Source of the DNA: Streptomyces griseus
Lineage (GTDB): Bacteria; Actinomycetota; Actinomycetes; Nanopelagicales; Nanopelagicaceae
NCBI GenBank assembly: GCA_945884695.1
Contig: CAMCYO010000006.1
Location: 43,456-107,455, forward strand
DNA length: 64,000 bases
Direction: 5' to 3'
Positions 35,437 to 46,239 of the stretch are shown piece by piece. Numbering within the stretch: position 1 is the stretch's first letter; each line of letters begins with the position of its first letter. Made by a program: the position numbers and the translations under genes. The notes beneath the pieces are model-generated. The model was given only the letters and a program-made list of their open reading frames with translations, did no database searches and was not told the DNA's origin.

Positions 35437-36849
35437 ATGGCCACCATCGACCCTACCGTCCTTACCCATTTGGCTCATCTTCAACCACTTCTTTATTGGC
35501 TTGATGCTGACCCATTAGAACCGCAATCTCATTCGGCACTTATCGGAGATATCACTGCAGATTTATGCATTGTCGGTGCCGGCTATACAGGTTTGTGGAC
35601 TGCGCTGCTAGCAAAAGAGCGCGATCCCAATCGCGAAGTTGTCATCATTGAACAACGTGAAACTGGTGCTGGCGCATCAGGACGCAACGGAGGATTTTGT
35701 AGCACCTCGCTGACTCATGGATTTGTAAACGGCTACAGCAGATTTCGCGATGAGATGGAAACGATTGAGCGCCTTGGCCGTGAGAATTTAGATGCAATTG
35801 AAGAAACGATTAAGCGGTACAACATTGATTGCGATTGGGAGAGAACAGGTGAACTTCGCGTAGCTGTTGCTCCATGGCAACTCGATGGCATGAAAGATGA
35901 GGCTGAACTTCGTAATCGCTACGGAGACCATGTTGAGTTTCTGGAAAAAGATGAAATACAAAGAAGAGTGAAATCTCCGATTTATGAAGGCGCACTGTTC
36001 GACCATGATGGCACCGCCCTTGTTGATCCTGCAAGGTTAGTCTGGGGCTTGGAGAAAGCATGTCTTTCACTGGGGGTAAAGATTTACGAGAACTCCAAAG
36101 TGGAATGGTTGCAATATCAAGGCGAGAGCGTTATTGCCCACAGCCCTTACGGAACAATTACTGCCAAGAAAGTTGCCCTTGCTACAAATGTCTTTAAATC
36201 ACTCGTTCGCAGTGCACGTAAATATGTCATTCCTGTCTATGACTATCAATTAGTTACCGAGCCTTTAACACCAGAACAACGCGAAAGCATTGGCTGGGCC
36301 AATAGAGAAGGAATTTCTGATGCTGGCAATCAATTCCATTACTACCGCTTGACCAATGATGGATGCATTCTTTGGGGTGGCTATGAAGCTATTTACAATT
36401 TCAGAGGCAAAGTACGTTTGGAATATGAATTCAGTCCAGAGACGTATGCAACTCTTGCTTCAAATTTCTTGAAAACTTTTCCTCAACTTAACGGTATTTC
36501 CTTCACCCATGGATGGGGCGGGGCAATCGATACATGCACGCGCTTTGCACCGTTTTGGGGCACTTCCCATCAGGGGCGCATTGCTTATGTCATGGGTTAC
36601 ACCGGCTTAGGTGTTGGCACGACAAGATTTGGTGCAGCAACCATGTTGGATTTACTTGACGGAATTGAGACTGAGCGAACGCAACTTAAAATGGTTCGCA
36701 AGAAACCAATTCCTTTTCCACCTGAACCATTTCGCTATATTTTCATTCGTATTACGCAATGGTCTATTAACCAAGCAGATAAACACAGTGGCAAGCGCAA
36801 TTTTTGGCTTCGAGCACTTGATAAGTTGGGTTTGGGCTTCGATTCTTAA
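35437..36849 (+). CDS. FAD-dependent oxidoreductase (DAO/gamma-glutamylputrescine oxidase-like)
   Basis: ADLCIVGAGYTGLWTALLAKERDPNREVVIIEQRETGAGASGRNGGFCS. Confidence 0.86.
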   Translation: MATIDPTVLTHLAHLQPLLYWLDADPLEPQSHSALIGDITADLCIVGAGYTGLWTALLAKERDPNREVVIIEQRETGAGASGRNGGFCSTSLTHGFVNGYSRFRDEMETIERLGRENLDAIEETIKRYNIDCDWERTGELRVAVAPWQLDGMKDEAELRNRYGDHVEFLEKDEIQRRVKSPIYEGALFDHDGTALVDPARLVWGLEKACLSLGVKIYENSKVEWLQYQGESVIAHSPYGTITAKKVALATNVFKSLVRSARKYVIPVYDYQLVTEPLTPEQRESIGWANREGISDAGNQFHYYRLTNDGCILWGGYEAIYNFRGKVRLEYEFSPETYATLASNFLKTFPQLNGISFTHGWGGAIDTCTRFAPFWGTSHQGRIAYVMGYTGLGVGTTRFGAATMLDLLDGIETERTQLKMVRKKPIPFPPEPFRYIFIRITQWSINQADKHSGKRNFWLRALDKLGLGFDS

Positions 36850-36873
36850 TCGGCAATAGGTTATCCTCGATAC

Positions 36874-37872
36874 ATGTCCAACATCGGCAATATGTATGGC
36901 CCTCACTTCACCTTTTTAGGAGTGCCGGCATGCGATCTCGATATTCCAGCAACCTATAAAGATGCAGATGTCATCATTGTTGGCGCACCTATTGATAGCG
37001 GAACATCACACAGATCTGGTGCAAAATTTGGGCCGCAAGCAATAAGAGGCGGAGACTATTTACCTCACGATGGAGAGCGTCCACATTTAGCTTTGCGCGT
37101 TGATGGGTTAAAAGAACTTAACGTTGTCGATGCAGGAGATTTATTGATGCCCGGAGGAGATTTGATTGCCTCCCTTGAAGTTTTGACACAAGCAACGGAA
37201 AGGATTTCGCGCGCAGGAAAAATTCCAATTATTCTCGGTGGCGATCACTCCGTTGCATCAGCAGATGTTGCAGGTATCGCACGACATCGAGGAGCCGGAA
37301 AAATTTCAATGATTCATTTCGATGCCCACGCTGACACGGGAGAATCACAATTTGGTGCACTCGTTGGCCACGGAACTCCTATGCGTCGCCTCATTGAATC
37401 TGGCGCAGTTCGGGGTGATCGCTTCTTGCAACTTGGCCTTCGTGGTTATTGGCCAGAGGATGCAACTCTTAATTGGATGCGCGATCAAAATATGCGCTCT
37501 TATGAAATGACAGAAATTCATCATCGTGGAATGAGCGCCGTATTAGATGAATCATTTGCTCGCCTTACAGATGGATGCGATGGAGTATTTCTCTCAGTCG
37601 ATATTGATGTTGTTGACCCAGGTATGGCGCCAGGCACAGGAACTCCAGAGCCAGGTGGAATGACAAGTCGCGAACTTCTCGAAGCTGTGCGTCGTATCTG
37701 TTTAGAACTACCAATCGTGGGTCTAGATATTGTTGAAGTAGCCCCTGCCTATGACAGCGCGGATATCACGGCCATTTTGGCTAACAGAGTTGTCCTTGAA
37801 GCAATTAGTGCAATTGCAAAACGTAAAAAAGGTGGAAAGTACTCACCCGTTCAAAATCTCTTAGATCGGTAG
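36874..37872 (+). CDS. speB: Agmatinase / ureohydrolase family
   Basis: GGDHSVA, IHFDAHADTG, SVDIDVVDPGMAPGTGTPEPGGMTSRE metal-binding motifs. Confidence 0.88.
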   Translation: MSNIGNMYGPHFTFLGVPACDLDIPATYKDADVIIVGAPIDSGTSHRSGAKFGPQAIRGGDYLPHDGERPHLALRVDGLKELNVVDAGDLLMPGGDLIASLEVLTQATERISRAGKIPIILGGDHSVASADVAGIARHRGAGKISMIHFDAHADTGESQFGALVGHGTPMRRLIESGAVRGDRFLQLGLRGYWPEDATLNWMRDQNMRSYEMTEIHHRGMSAVLDESFARLTDGCDGVFLSVDIDVVDPGMAPGTGTPEPGGMTSRELLEAVRRICLELPIVGLDIVEVAPAYDSADITAILANRVVLEAISAIAKRKKGGKYSPVQNLLDR

Positions 37873-39210
37873 TTAAGAACTAACAGATCCAAGCCCTTGA
37901 TCCAAAATATCTAAAGCTTCGCGCAATAGATTTTCAGGCATGACAAGTGGTGGAAGTAAGCGAATGACATTTCCGTAAGTACCGGCAGAGAGTATGAGAA
38001 CGCCTTTGCCTTGGCAGAATTTAATAATTGCACCAAGTGCCTGAGGGTTTGGTTCTAGCGTTCCGGGCATAACCAATTCAATGGCCTGCATTGCACCACG
38101 TCCACGAACCTCGCCAATGATGGAGTATTTCTTAGCCATGGCATGAAGTGCGCTAGACATAATTGCGCCAATTTCTTCTGCTCGAGCGCATAGATTTTCT
38201 TCTTCAATTGTTGCAATGGCACCCATCGCGGCAGCACATGCAATGGGGGAGCCACCGTAAGTGCCACCAAGTCCGCCAGCATGGACAGAATCCATAATTT
38301 CAGCTCGCCCTGTGACGCCAGCAAGTGGTAGCCCACCTGCAATTCCTTTTGCTGTTGCAATGAGATCAGGAATTACACCTTCATGCTCTGATGCAAACAT
38401 CTGTCCGGTGCGCGCAAAACCAGTTTGAACTTCATCTGCAATAAAGACAATGCCATTTTCTGTTGCGTACTTTGATAAACCAGGAAGGAAGCCTTTTGGC
38501 GGAACAATAAATCCGCCTTCTCCTTGAATTGGCTCGATAACAATTGCGGCAATGTTCTTTCCGCCCAGTTCTTTCTCCATTTTATGGATGACAAGATCTA
38601 AAGCCTGCTCTGCGCATGCATGTGCGCCCCCTGGCCAACGAAGCGGGTATGCCATGGGCATGCGATACACCTCGGGAGCAAATGGACCAAAACCTTCTTT
38701 GTATGGCATGTTCTTTGCTGTCATAGACATCGTTAAGTTCGTGCGCCCGTGATATCCGTGTTCGAAAACAACTACGGCTTGGCGCTTGGTGTAACTACGC
38801 GCAATCTTGACTGCATTCTCTAACGCTTCTGCACCAGAATTAAGCAATATTGATTTCTTTTTATGTTTTCCTGGAGTTAAACGATTGAGAGCTTCACATA
38901 CTTCGATATAGCCTAAATATGGAACAACCATAAAACAGGTATGTGTAAAAGCTTCAACTTGCGCTCTCACATTTGCAACAACTCGATCTGCGCTATTTCC
39001 TACATTAACAACTGCAATTCCTGCGCCCATATCAATAATGGAATTGCCATCAACATCAATGATGATTCCGCCCCCTGCACAATCAACAATTACAGGCATT
39101 GCCATACCTAGGGCAGATGAGACCGCCTCTGCGCGCCGGGTGAGAATTGCTTGAGATTTAGGACCAGGGATAGCGGTTACGAGGTTTCGAACCTGTGGGA
39201 TCTTTGTCAT
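37873..39210 (-). CDS. gabT: 4-aminobutyrate aminotransferase
   Basis: GAGIAVVNVGNSADRVVANVRAQVEAFTHTCFMVVPY...IADEVQTGFARTGQMFASEH. Confidence 0.9.
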   Translation of the reverse strand: MTKIPQVRNLVTAIPGPKSQAILTRRAEAVSSALGMAMPVIVDCAGGGIIIDVDGNSIIDMGAGIAVVNVGNSADRVVANVRAQVEAFTHTCFMVVPYLGYIEVCEALNRLTPGKHKKKSILLNSGAEALENAVKIARSYTKRQAVVVFEHGYHGRTNLTMSMTAKNMPYKEGFGPFAPEVYRMPMAYPLRWPGGAHACAEQALDLVIHKMEKELGGKNIAAIVIEPIQGEGGFIVPPKGFLPGLSKYATENGIVFIADEVQTGFARTGQMFASEHEGVIPDLIATAKGIAGGLPLAGVTGRAEIMDSVHAGGLGGTYGGSPIACAAAMGAIATIEEENLCARAEEIGAIMSSALHAMAKKYSIIGEVRGRGAMQAIELVMPGTLEPNPQALGAIIKFCQGKGVLILSAGTYGNVIRLLPPLVMPENLLREALDILDQGLGSVSS

Positions 39211-39265
39211 AGTCAGATGCTACTCCTGCCAAAAGTACCCATATGTCGGCGCAACCTGAGAAGAT

Positions 39266-40495
39266 ATGCGCATGCAATTCCTTGGAATTCTCGCCTTCAT
39301 TATCGCGCTCCTGCTTTCGGTCATGATTCATGAGTTTGGCCATTACCTCACAGCACGCAGGTTTGGCATGAAAGTCAGTGAGTTTTTCTTGGGGTTTGGC
39401 AAAAAATTATGGTCCACACAAAAAGGTGAGACCGAGTTTGGTCTCAAAGCCATCCCAGCCGGTGGTTATTGCAGAATTGAAGGAATGGTTCCCTCGGACA
39501 CCATGCCACTGGGCCAAGAGGGTCGAGCCTTTTATCGGGCGAGCAGTGGAAAGAAACTTATTGTTTTAGGTGCAGGATCATTCCTTCATTTTGTTATCGG
39601 ATTCGTTCTCTTATTTGCACTCTTTTTTGGAGTTGGCACAACTCAAGTTACCTCAACCATTGGTCAAATCAGTCCTTGCGTTCCCCCCATGACGGGGGAT
39701 CAAAAATGTAAACCAAGCTCACTTGCATCTCCTGCCAAAGTTTCCGGCTTGCTACCAGGTGACACCATAGTTTCTATTAATGGTAAACGAATCACTAAAT
39801 GGATTGATGGAGTAGAAATAATTCGCTCATCTGCCGGTAAAGAAATAATTTTGGGCATTGATCGCTCAACTAAAGTACAAGGCGTCAACCCACAAGCGGA
39901 TCCTGATTTGGAAATTGCAGTAACCCCACAGGCTCGTGTCTTTGAAGGTAAAACCTATGGCTTTGTTGGAATCATTAATCAGATAGAAACGGTCAGAAGC
40001 AATCCCCTTGATTCACTCAATCAAGCAACAACGACAACAGGCAAATTTATTAGTGCATCTGTTAAATCATTAATCAGTTTGCCGTCAAAAGTTCCAGAGC
40101 TCTGGTCACAAACTGTCGGTGGAAAGCCACGAGATCCCGAAGGGTTGGTAGGAGTTGTTGGAGTTGCTCGTGTTTCTGGACAAGCTGCAGGAAGTAGCAA
40201 CCTTTCTGCATCGGAGCGCATTGCAACATTTCTTATAATTATTGCAAGCCTCAATATATTTGTTGGCTTATTTAACTTACTTCCCATTTTGCCACTCGAT
40301 GGTGGACATATGGCTGTTGCGATTGCAGATGAAGTGCGCGCATTTTTCGCACGTCTTCGAGGAAGAGGACGTCCACCCGCAATTGATGTAAGCGTATTAA
40401 CCCCGATCACGATGGTTGTATTTGTTCTCCTTGCTGGGCTGACACTTGTCCTTCTTTTCGCAGATATCGTTAACCCCGTAAACCTCAATCTTTAA
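39266..40495 (+). CDS. rseP: Site-2 protease family RIP metalloprotease (M50)
   Basis: HEFGH ([31 protein letters not shown]) and [14 protein letters not shown]. Confidence 0.93.
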   Translation: MRMQFLGILAFIIALLLSVMIHEFGHYLTARRFGMKVSEFFLGFGKKLWSTQKGETEFGLKAIPAGGYCRIEGMVPSDTMPLGQEGRAFYRASSGKKLIVLGAGSFLHFVIGFVLLFALFFGVGTTQVTSTIGQISPCVPPMTGDQKCKPSSLASPAKVSGLLPGDTIVSINGKRITKWIDGVEIIRSSAGKEIILGIDRSTKVQGVNPQADPDLEIAVTPQARVFEGKTYGFVGIINQIETVRSNPLDSLNQATTTTGKFISASVKSLISLPSKVPELWSQTVGGKPRDPEGLVGVVGVARVSGQAAGSSNLSASERIATFLIIIASLNIFVGLFNLLPILPLDGGHMAVAIADEVRAFFARLRGRGRPPAIDVSVLTPITMVVFVLLAGLTLVLLFADIVNPVNLNL

Positions 40496-40533
40496 AAGAT
40501 GAACTAACTCTGGTATTAGGGCAGAATAACCAC

Positions 40534-41685
40534 ATGGTTGATTTAGGAATTCCCAAAGCACCTCCGCCCACTCTGGTACCTCGTCGTAAAACGCGCCAGA
40601 TGCAGGTTGGAAAAGTTGGGGTTGGTAGCGATTCACCAGTCAGCGTTCAATCGATGTGCACAACGCTTACATCAGATGTCGACGCAACCTTGCAACAAAT
40701 TGCTGAACTCACCGCTTCGGGATGCCAGATAGTTCGTGTGGCTGTCCCAAGTCAAGATGATGCCGACGCTCTTTCTCAGATTGCTAAAAAATCGCAAATT
40801 CCAGTCATTGCAGATATTCACTTTCAACCAAAATACATTTTCGCAGCAATTGATGCTGGATGCGCAGCAGTGCGAGTAAATCCCGGAAACATTAAACAAT
40901 TTGACGACAAAGTTAAAGAAGTAGCAAAAGCTGCAGGAGATGCTGGAGTACCTATTCGCATTGGAGTCAATGCAGGCTCGTTAGATCCTCGTTTGCTTGC
41001 AAAATACGGAAAAGCAACGCCTGAAGCACTTGTTGAATCTGCGCTATGGGAGTGCTCATTATTTGAAGAGCACGGATTTTCTAACATTAAAATATCTGTT
41101 AAGCATCACGATCCAGTCACTATGGTGAGCGCATATCGATTACTTGCCCAAAAGTGCGATTACCCATTGCATCTAGGCGTAACTGAAGCTGGCCCAATTT
41201 TTCAAGGAACTATCAAATCTGCAACAGCATTTGGAATTTTATTAGCAGAGGGTATTGGCGACACTATTCGCGTCTCACTCTCTGCTCCACCTGTTGAAGA
41301 AATCAAAGTTGGAATTTCAATTCTTGAATCTCTCAACTTGCGTCAGAGAAAGCTCGAGATAGTTTCTTGCCCATCATGTGGTCGTGCACAAGTTGATGTT
41401 TATACGCTGGCTGAAAAAGTTCAAGCAGGGTTGCAAGGCATGACCGTTCCATTGCGCGTTGCAGTTATGGGGTGCGTAGTTAATGGTCCCGGAGAAGCGC
41501 GTGAGGCAGATCTAGGCGTGGCCTCTGGCAATGGCAAAGGTCAGATATTTGTAAAGGGTGAAGTCATAAAAACAGTTCCTGAATCTCAAATCGTTGAGAC
41601 GTTGATTGAAGAAGCAATGCGACTTGCCGAGGAGATGGAACGCGCAGGTGTTGCCTCAGGAGCACCATCTGTTGAGGTCAGCTAG
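40534..41685 (+). CDS. ispG: 4-hydroxy-3-methylbut-2-enyl diphosphate synthase
   Basis: [25 protein letters not shown]...[12 protein letters not shown]...[21 protein letters not shown]. Confidence 0.97.
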   Translation: MVDLGIPKAPPPTLVPRRKTRQMQVGKVGVGSDSPVSVQSMCTTLTSDVDATLQQIAELTASGCQIVRVAVPSQDDADALSQIAKKSQIPVIADIHFQPKYIFAAIDAGCAAVRVNPGNIKQFDDKVKEVAKAAGDAGVPIRIGVNAGSLDPRLLAKYGKATPEALVESALWECSLFEEHGFSNIKISVKHHDPVTMVSAYRLLAQKCDYPLHLGVTEAGPIFQGTIKSATAFGILLAEGIGDTIRVSLSAPPVEEIKVGISILESLNLRQRKLEIVSCPSCGRAQVDVYTLAEKVQAGLQGMTVPLRVAVMGCVVNGPGEAREADLGVASGNGKGQIFVKGEVIKTVPESQIVETLIEEAMRLAEEMERAGVASGAPSVEVS

Positions 41686-41732
41686 CTCTCACTTCACGCG
41701 TAAGGCCAATGCATTCGGGTAGGCTCACATTT

Positions 41733-43457
41733 ATGTTGAGAATGTCCACGCTCTTCTTGCGTACTTTGCGCGACGATCCTGCCGATGCTGAAGTTGCAAG
41801 CCATCGTCTCCTTGTGCGTGCTGGTTACATTCGCAGAATCGCAGCTGGTATCTATTCGTGGCTGCCATTGGGGTATCTCACTTTTCGAAACGTTGAGCGT
41901 GTTGTGAGAGAAGAGATGGATGCAGCAGGATTTCAAGAAGTTCATTTTCCTGCACTTCTGCCCCGCGAGCCATACGAGCAGACCCAACGCTGGAATGAAT
42001 ATGGCCCTGATCTTTTTCGGTTGAAAGATCGCAAAGGAGCTGATTACTTATTGGGCCCAACACATGAGGAGATGTTTACCCTGATGGTGAAGGGCGAGTA
42101 CTCCTCTTATAAAGATCTACCGCTTTCGTTGTATCAGATTCAAACTAAATATAGAGACGAACCTCGTCCACGGAGTGGAATTATTCGCGGGCGCGAATTT
42201 GTCATGAAAGATTCGTACTCATTTGATTTAACAGATGAAGGTCTTATCGCCTCCTACAACAAGCACCGTGCTGCTTACATTAAAACCTTCGATCGACTTG
42301 GCCTTAAATACAACATTGTTAGCGCAGTATCTGGAGCCATGGGTGGTTCTGGCTCTGAGGAATTCTTAGCACCATGTGAAACTGGAGAAGATACCTATGT
42401 ACTCTGCGAAAAATGTGGGTATGCAGCGAACGTAGAGGCTATGAAAACTGTTGTAGTTCCAGTGGATTCGAAAGGCGTTAGCGCACTTGAGGAAATTGAT
42501 ACTCCAAACACTCCAACTATTGATTCACTTGTTGAAGTTCTCAACGCCAAGTACGGCGGCGGATTTACTGGTGCAGATACTCTTAAAAATGTTCTGCTCG
42601 TCGCCGATGGAAAAACTATCTGTGTCCTAGTGCCAGGAGACCGCGAAGTTGACTTAAAGCGCCTACAAGCAAATCTTTCAGGCGTGCAAGAATTGCGACT
42701 TTTCGAAGATGAAGATTTCGCAAAAAATCCACATCTTGTTAAAGGTTATGTGGGACCACAAGCCGCAGCCAAACATTCGCTCCCACTTTATGCAGACCCC
42801 CGCATTGCTCCAGGCACGCATTGGGTGACGGGTGCTAATAAGAAAAATGTTCATGCACGCAACGTCGTTAACGGTCGCGACTTTGAAGTTGAGTCATACA
42901 TTGATTGCGCCGAAGTTTGTGCCGGCGATACGTGTCCTAAGTGTTCAAACCCTGTCATTATTGATCGTGCAATTGAGATTGGCCATATATTTCAACTTGG
43001 TCGCAAATATGCCCAAGCCCTAGATCTCACAGTTCTCGATAGCGATGGCAAGAGCCAAGTTGTCATTATGGGATCTTATGGAATTGGCGTCTCGCGAGCA
43101 GTTGCTGCAATTGCCGAGCAATCACATGACGAAATTGGATTGTGCTGGCCACAAGAGATTGCTCCAGCACAAGTTCACATAGTGGCAACCGGCAAAGATG
43201 ATCTCCCTTTTGATGCAGCAGAGAAATTGGCGCTGGCATGTGAGAATTCAGGACTACGTGTCATGCTCGATGATCGCCGAGATGCAAGCCCTGGTGTTAA
43301 ATTTAAAGACGCTGAGCTCATCGGAAATCCGATTATTGTCATAGTTGGCAAAGCTCTTGCCGATGGAAAAGTTGAAATCCGTCTCCGAAAGTCAGGGGAG
43401 CGCACCGAAGTTCTTCTCGCAGATGCAGTCAGTGCAGTAACTAAGCTACTCGTGTAA
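41733..43457 (+). CDS. proS: Prolyl-tRNA synthetase (start ATG 41733)
   Basis: [36 protein letters not shown]...[24 protein letters not shown]. Confidence 0.96.
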   Translation: MLRMSTLFLRTLRDDPADAEVASHRLLVRAGYIRRIAAGIYSWLPLGYLTFRNVERVVREEMDAAGFQEVHFPALLPREPYEQTQRWNEYGPDLFRLKDRKGADYLLGPTHEEMFTLMVKGEYSSYKDLPLSLYQIQTKYRDEPRPRSGIIRGREFVMKDSYSFDLTDEGLIASYNKHRAAYIKTFDRLGLKYNIVSAVSGAMGGSGSEEFLAPCETGEDTYVLCEKCGYAANVEAMKTVVVPVDSKGVSALEEIDTPNTPTIDSLVEVLNAKYGGGFTGADTLKNVLLVADGKTICVLVPGDREVDLKRLQANLSGVQELRLFEDEDFAKNPHLVKGYVGPQAAAKHSLPLYADPRIAPGTHWVTGANKKNVHARNVVNGRDFEVESYIDCAEVCAGDTCPKCSNPVIIDRAIEIGHIFQLGRKYAQALDLTVLDSDGKSQVVIMGSYGIGVSRAVAAIAEQSHDEIGLCWPQEIAPAQVHIVATGKDDLPFDAAEKLALACENSGLRVMLDDRRDASPGVKFKDAELIGNPIIVIVGKALADGKVEIRLRKSGERTEVLLADAVSAVTKLLV

Positions 43458-43468
43458 ATACTCCACTC

Positions 43469-44257
43469 ATGCATTTTTTCGGAGATATAGCTTTCACAAC
43501 ACTTGCATTGATGGTATTTGCTGCGCTCTGTGCAGGTTTTATAGATGCAATCGCAGGTGGCGGTGGATTAATTCAATTACCAGCCATGCTCATCGGACTG
43601 CCTAATTCACCAACGGTACAAGTGCTGGGAACAAATAAACTCTCCTCCATTTTCGGCACTTCAGTTGCTGCGCATCTTTATCGGAGAAATATCAAGCCAG
43701 ATTTTCGAATAACCCTTGCTATGGCATTTCCTGCCTTCTTAGGTTCGATGTTGGGAGCACAACTTGCCTCTTATATTCCCACGCAAGGGCTACGTCCTTT
43801 AGTTTTCGCTCTCTTAGTAGGAGTTGCAATATTTACCTGGTTTAAACCAGATCTTGGAGCAATTGAGTCTTTGCGACATAGTGCTAAAAAAAGTCGCATC
43901 ATCGCCAGCATCGCCGGTGCTGGACTTGGTTTTTACGATGGCATCTTTGGTCCGGGTACTGGCACCTTTTTCATATTGGCTCTTGTGGCACTTGTAGGAT
44001 TTGATTTCCTCACCGCGTCATCCATTGCCAAGGTGACAAACGTGGCAACCAATGTGGGAGCAATTTTGATTTTTGGACTCCATGGAGTGGTTTTATGGAA
44101 AGTTGGGATGGTTATGGGAGCCGCAAATATTCTCGGCGCCATCGTGGGAGCCAAAACTGCAATTGCTGGTGGCGCCACATTAGTACGTAAAGTCTTTCTC
44201 TTCGTCACCATCGTACTTATTTTCAAAGTTGGCGTGGATACCATTTCTCATTGGTAG
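43469..44257 (+). CDS. TSUP (TauE/SafE) family sulfite exporter-like membrane protein
   Basis: CAGFIDAIAGGGGLIQLPAMLIGLPNSPTVQVLGTNKLSSIFGTSVA. Confidence 0.88.
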   Translation: MHFFGDIAFTTLALMVFAALCAGFIDAIAGGGGLIQLPAMLIGLPNSPTVQVLGTNKLSSIFGTSVAAHLYRRNIKPDFRITLAMAFPAFLGSMLGAQLASYIPTQGLRPLVFALLVGVAIFTWFKPDLGAIESLRHSAKKSRIIASIAGAGLGFYDGIFGPGTGTFFILALVALVGFDFLTASSIAKVTNVATNVGAILIFGLHGVVLWKVGMVMGAANILGAIVGAKTAIAGGATLVRKVFLFVTIVLIFKVGVDTISHW

Positions 44258-44322
44258 CAAGGTTTCTATTGGAGTAAATCTGGGTTATGATTTGGCCTAC
44301 AACTTCATAGAAAGATTTAGAA

Positions 44323-44796
44323 ATGTCACTTATAACAAGTATTGAACAAGCTCTCACCCCAGTGGTGATTGAGGCCGGATTTTTTCTGGAAGAAGTTACT
44401 CTCACAAGTGCTGGAAATCGTCGCCTTGTTACATGCGTGGTTGATGGAGAGAAAAGTTTAAATATGGATGATGTAACTTCCATTTCGCGTGAAATTTCAA
44501 ACCTTTTAGAAGAGGCGCCTTTTATGGGCGAAACTGCATTCACGCTCGAAGTTACATCCCCTGGAGTAGATCGCCCCTTAACTTTGCCGAGGCATTGGCG
44601 CAAAAATGCAACTCGCTTAGTTCGAGTTACCTTAACTAATGGAGAGGTAATAACAGGTCGAATTACCACTAGCGATGAAAATGTAGTCACACTTGTCATC
44701 GAGGCAAAAGTATTAAAAGAAGTGAGCGTCGCATTTGTTGATGTAAAGAAGGCAATCGTTGAGATTGAATTTAATCGCAAAGGCGATGGTGCCTAA
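44323..44796 (+). CDS. rimP: Ribosome maturation factor RimP
   Basis: FTLEVTSPGVDRPLTLPRHWRKNATRLVRV; upstream of nusA. Confidence 0.92.
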   Translation: MSLITSIEQALTPVVIEAGFFLEEVTLTSAGNRRLVTCVVDGEKSLNMDDVTSISREISNLLEEAPFMGETAFTLEVTSPGVDRPLTLPRHWRKNATRLVRVTLTNGEVITGRITTSDENVVTLVIEAKVLKEVSVAFVDVKKAIVEIEFNRKGDGA

Positions 44797-45782
44797 TGCA
44801 TGTAGATATTAAATTATTAACCTCGCTCACTATTGAACGAGAGATCCCCTTAGATCGATTGATTATTGCCATCGAAACTGCGGTACTGACCGCCTATTCA
44901 CAGACCGAGGGTGCAAAGCGCCATGCTGGAGCACGCCTTGATCGCGAAACTGGAGAGATCAAGATTGTTGTTCCAATCTTTGGTGAAGATGGAGAAAAGT
45001 GCGGTGAAGAAATTGATGAACCTGAAGGTTTCACACGTATAGCGACATCAACTGCCCGTCAGATCATTAAGCAAAAGATGCGCGAGACAAATGATGCTGA
45101 AATTGTTACAGAATTCACCGCATCCGTAGGAGATGTCGTTTCAGGAGTAGTTCAACAAGGACGCGATCCACGAATGGTTTACGTGAACTTAGGCAGAGTA
45201 GAAGGAAAAGTTCCACATCAGGAGCAAGTCCCAGGTGAAAACTTTGCTCATGGCGAAAGAATTAAATGTTTTGTGATCGACGTCAAACAAGGCTTAAAAG
45301 GCCCCGAAGTTACACTTTCACGGAGCCATCCAGCACTTGTTAAACAACTTTTTGCTTTAGAAGTTCCAGAAATCACAGATCGAATCGTTGAGATTATGGC
45401 TATAGCACGTGAAGCAGGACACCGCACAAAGATTGCCGTGCGTACACATCGTGCGGGTGTTTCACCAAAGGGTTCACTCATCGGACCAATGGGGGCGCGT
45501 GCCCGCGCAGTGATGGATGAACTTCATGGAGAAAAGATTGACATTGTTGATTGGTCTGAAGATCCTGCAATATTTGTAGGTCATGCACTTGCACCAGCGC
45601 GCGTTGAAAAAGTTGAAATCATTGATTTAGCCACGCGTTCAGCAAAAGTTACGGTTCCTGACTTTCAACTTTCGTTAGCAATTGGTAAGGATGGTCAAAA
45701 TGCCAGACTTGCTGCACGCCTTACCGGCTGGCGCATTGACATTCATTCCGATGCTTTGCCACCCTCAGCACCGGTTGAATAA
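44796..45782 (+). CDS. nusA: Transcription termination/antitermination protein NusA
   Basis: LSRSHPALVKQLFALEVPEI...GHRTKIAVRTHRAGVSPKGSLIGPMGARARAVMDELHGEKIDIV. Confidence 0.96.
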   Translation: MHVDIKLLTSLTIEREIPLDRLIIAIETAVLTAYSQTEGAKRHAGARLDRETGEIKIVVPIFGEDGEKCGEEIDEPEGFTRIATSTARQIIKQKMRETNDAEIVTEFTASVGDVVSGVVQQGRDPRMVYVNLGRVEGKVPHQEQVPGENFAHGERIKCFVIDVKQGLKGPEVTLSRSHPALVKQLFALEVPEITDRIVEIMAIAREAGHRTKIAVRTHRAGVSPKGSLIGPMGARARAVMDELHGEKIDIVDWSEDPAIFVGHALAPARVEKVEIIDLATRSAKVTVPDFQLSLAIGKDGQNARLAARLTGWRIDIHSDALPPSAPVE

Positions 45783-45851
45783 GCGCGTTTTTAGCATTTC
45801 AGGGGCCCTGCAGGTAAGGTTAGCCTCGTTGAATTTGAGCGATCGGCTGTT

Positions 45852-46103
45852 ATGAACCCCGTACGGAGTTGCATTAGCTGTCGAAAACGCGAAAATCCAT
45901 CGGTGCTACTTCGAGTGGTTTGTCATGACGGAAGTATTCTTCCTGATCCAAGCCATCGCGCCCCAGGTCGGGGAGCATGGGTACATCCTCAATGTGCAAC
46001 AGTGGCGATTGAACGTAGAGCATTTAGTCGGGCATTTGGGCTAATTTCTACCGATAATCGTGAATTGATTGCTTACATTGAAAGTTTGAACTCTAAGTAC
46101 TAG
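45852..46103 (+). CDS. ylxR: YlxR family nucleic-acid-binding protein (DUF448)
   Basis: RSCISCRKRENPSVLLRVVCHDG...PGRGAWVHPQC. Confidence 0.9.
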   Translation: MNPVRSCISCRKRENPSVLLRVVCHDGSILPDPSHRAPGRGAWVHPQCATVAIERRAFSRAFGLISTDNRELIAYIESLNSKY

Positions 46104-46122
46104 TTCCACACCAACTACGAAA

Positions 46123-46194
46123 TGGATGCGAAAGATATGAAACTCAAATGAGCTTGTACAGATCATGAGGTTAGACAACTAAGGCTCGCATCTA
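46123..46194 (+). other. Long-range inverted repeat in the infB 5' region
   Basis: TGGATGCGA (46123-46131) pairs with TCGCATCTA (46186-46194), one G-U. Confidence 0.35.
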
Positions 46195-46239
46195 AGCCCA
46201 ATCATAAGATTGGAAAGCGCGGGCCAAGACAGGAGAACT

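Noticed and set aside
39183-39202. GGTTTCGAACCTGTGGGA, resembling a reverse-strand tRNA 3' end
   Set aside because: Within the gabT 5' coding region; no cloverleaf partner sequences
44223-44780. 185-aa minus-strand ORF
   Set aside because: Antisense to rimP, whose family assignment and synteny are clear
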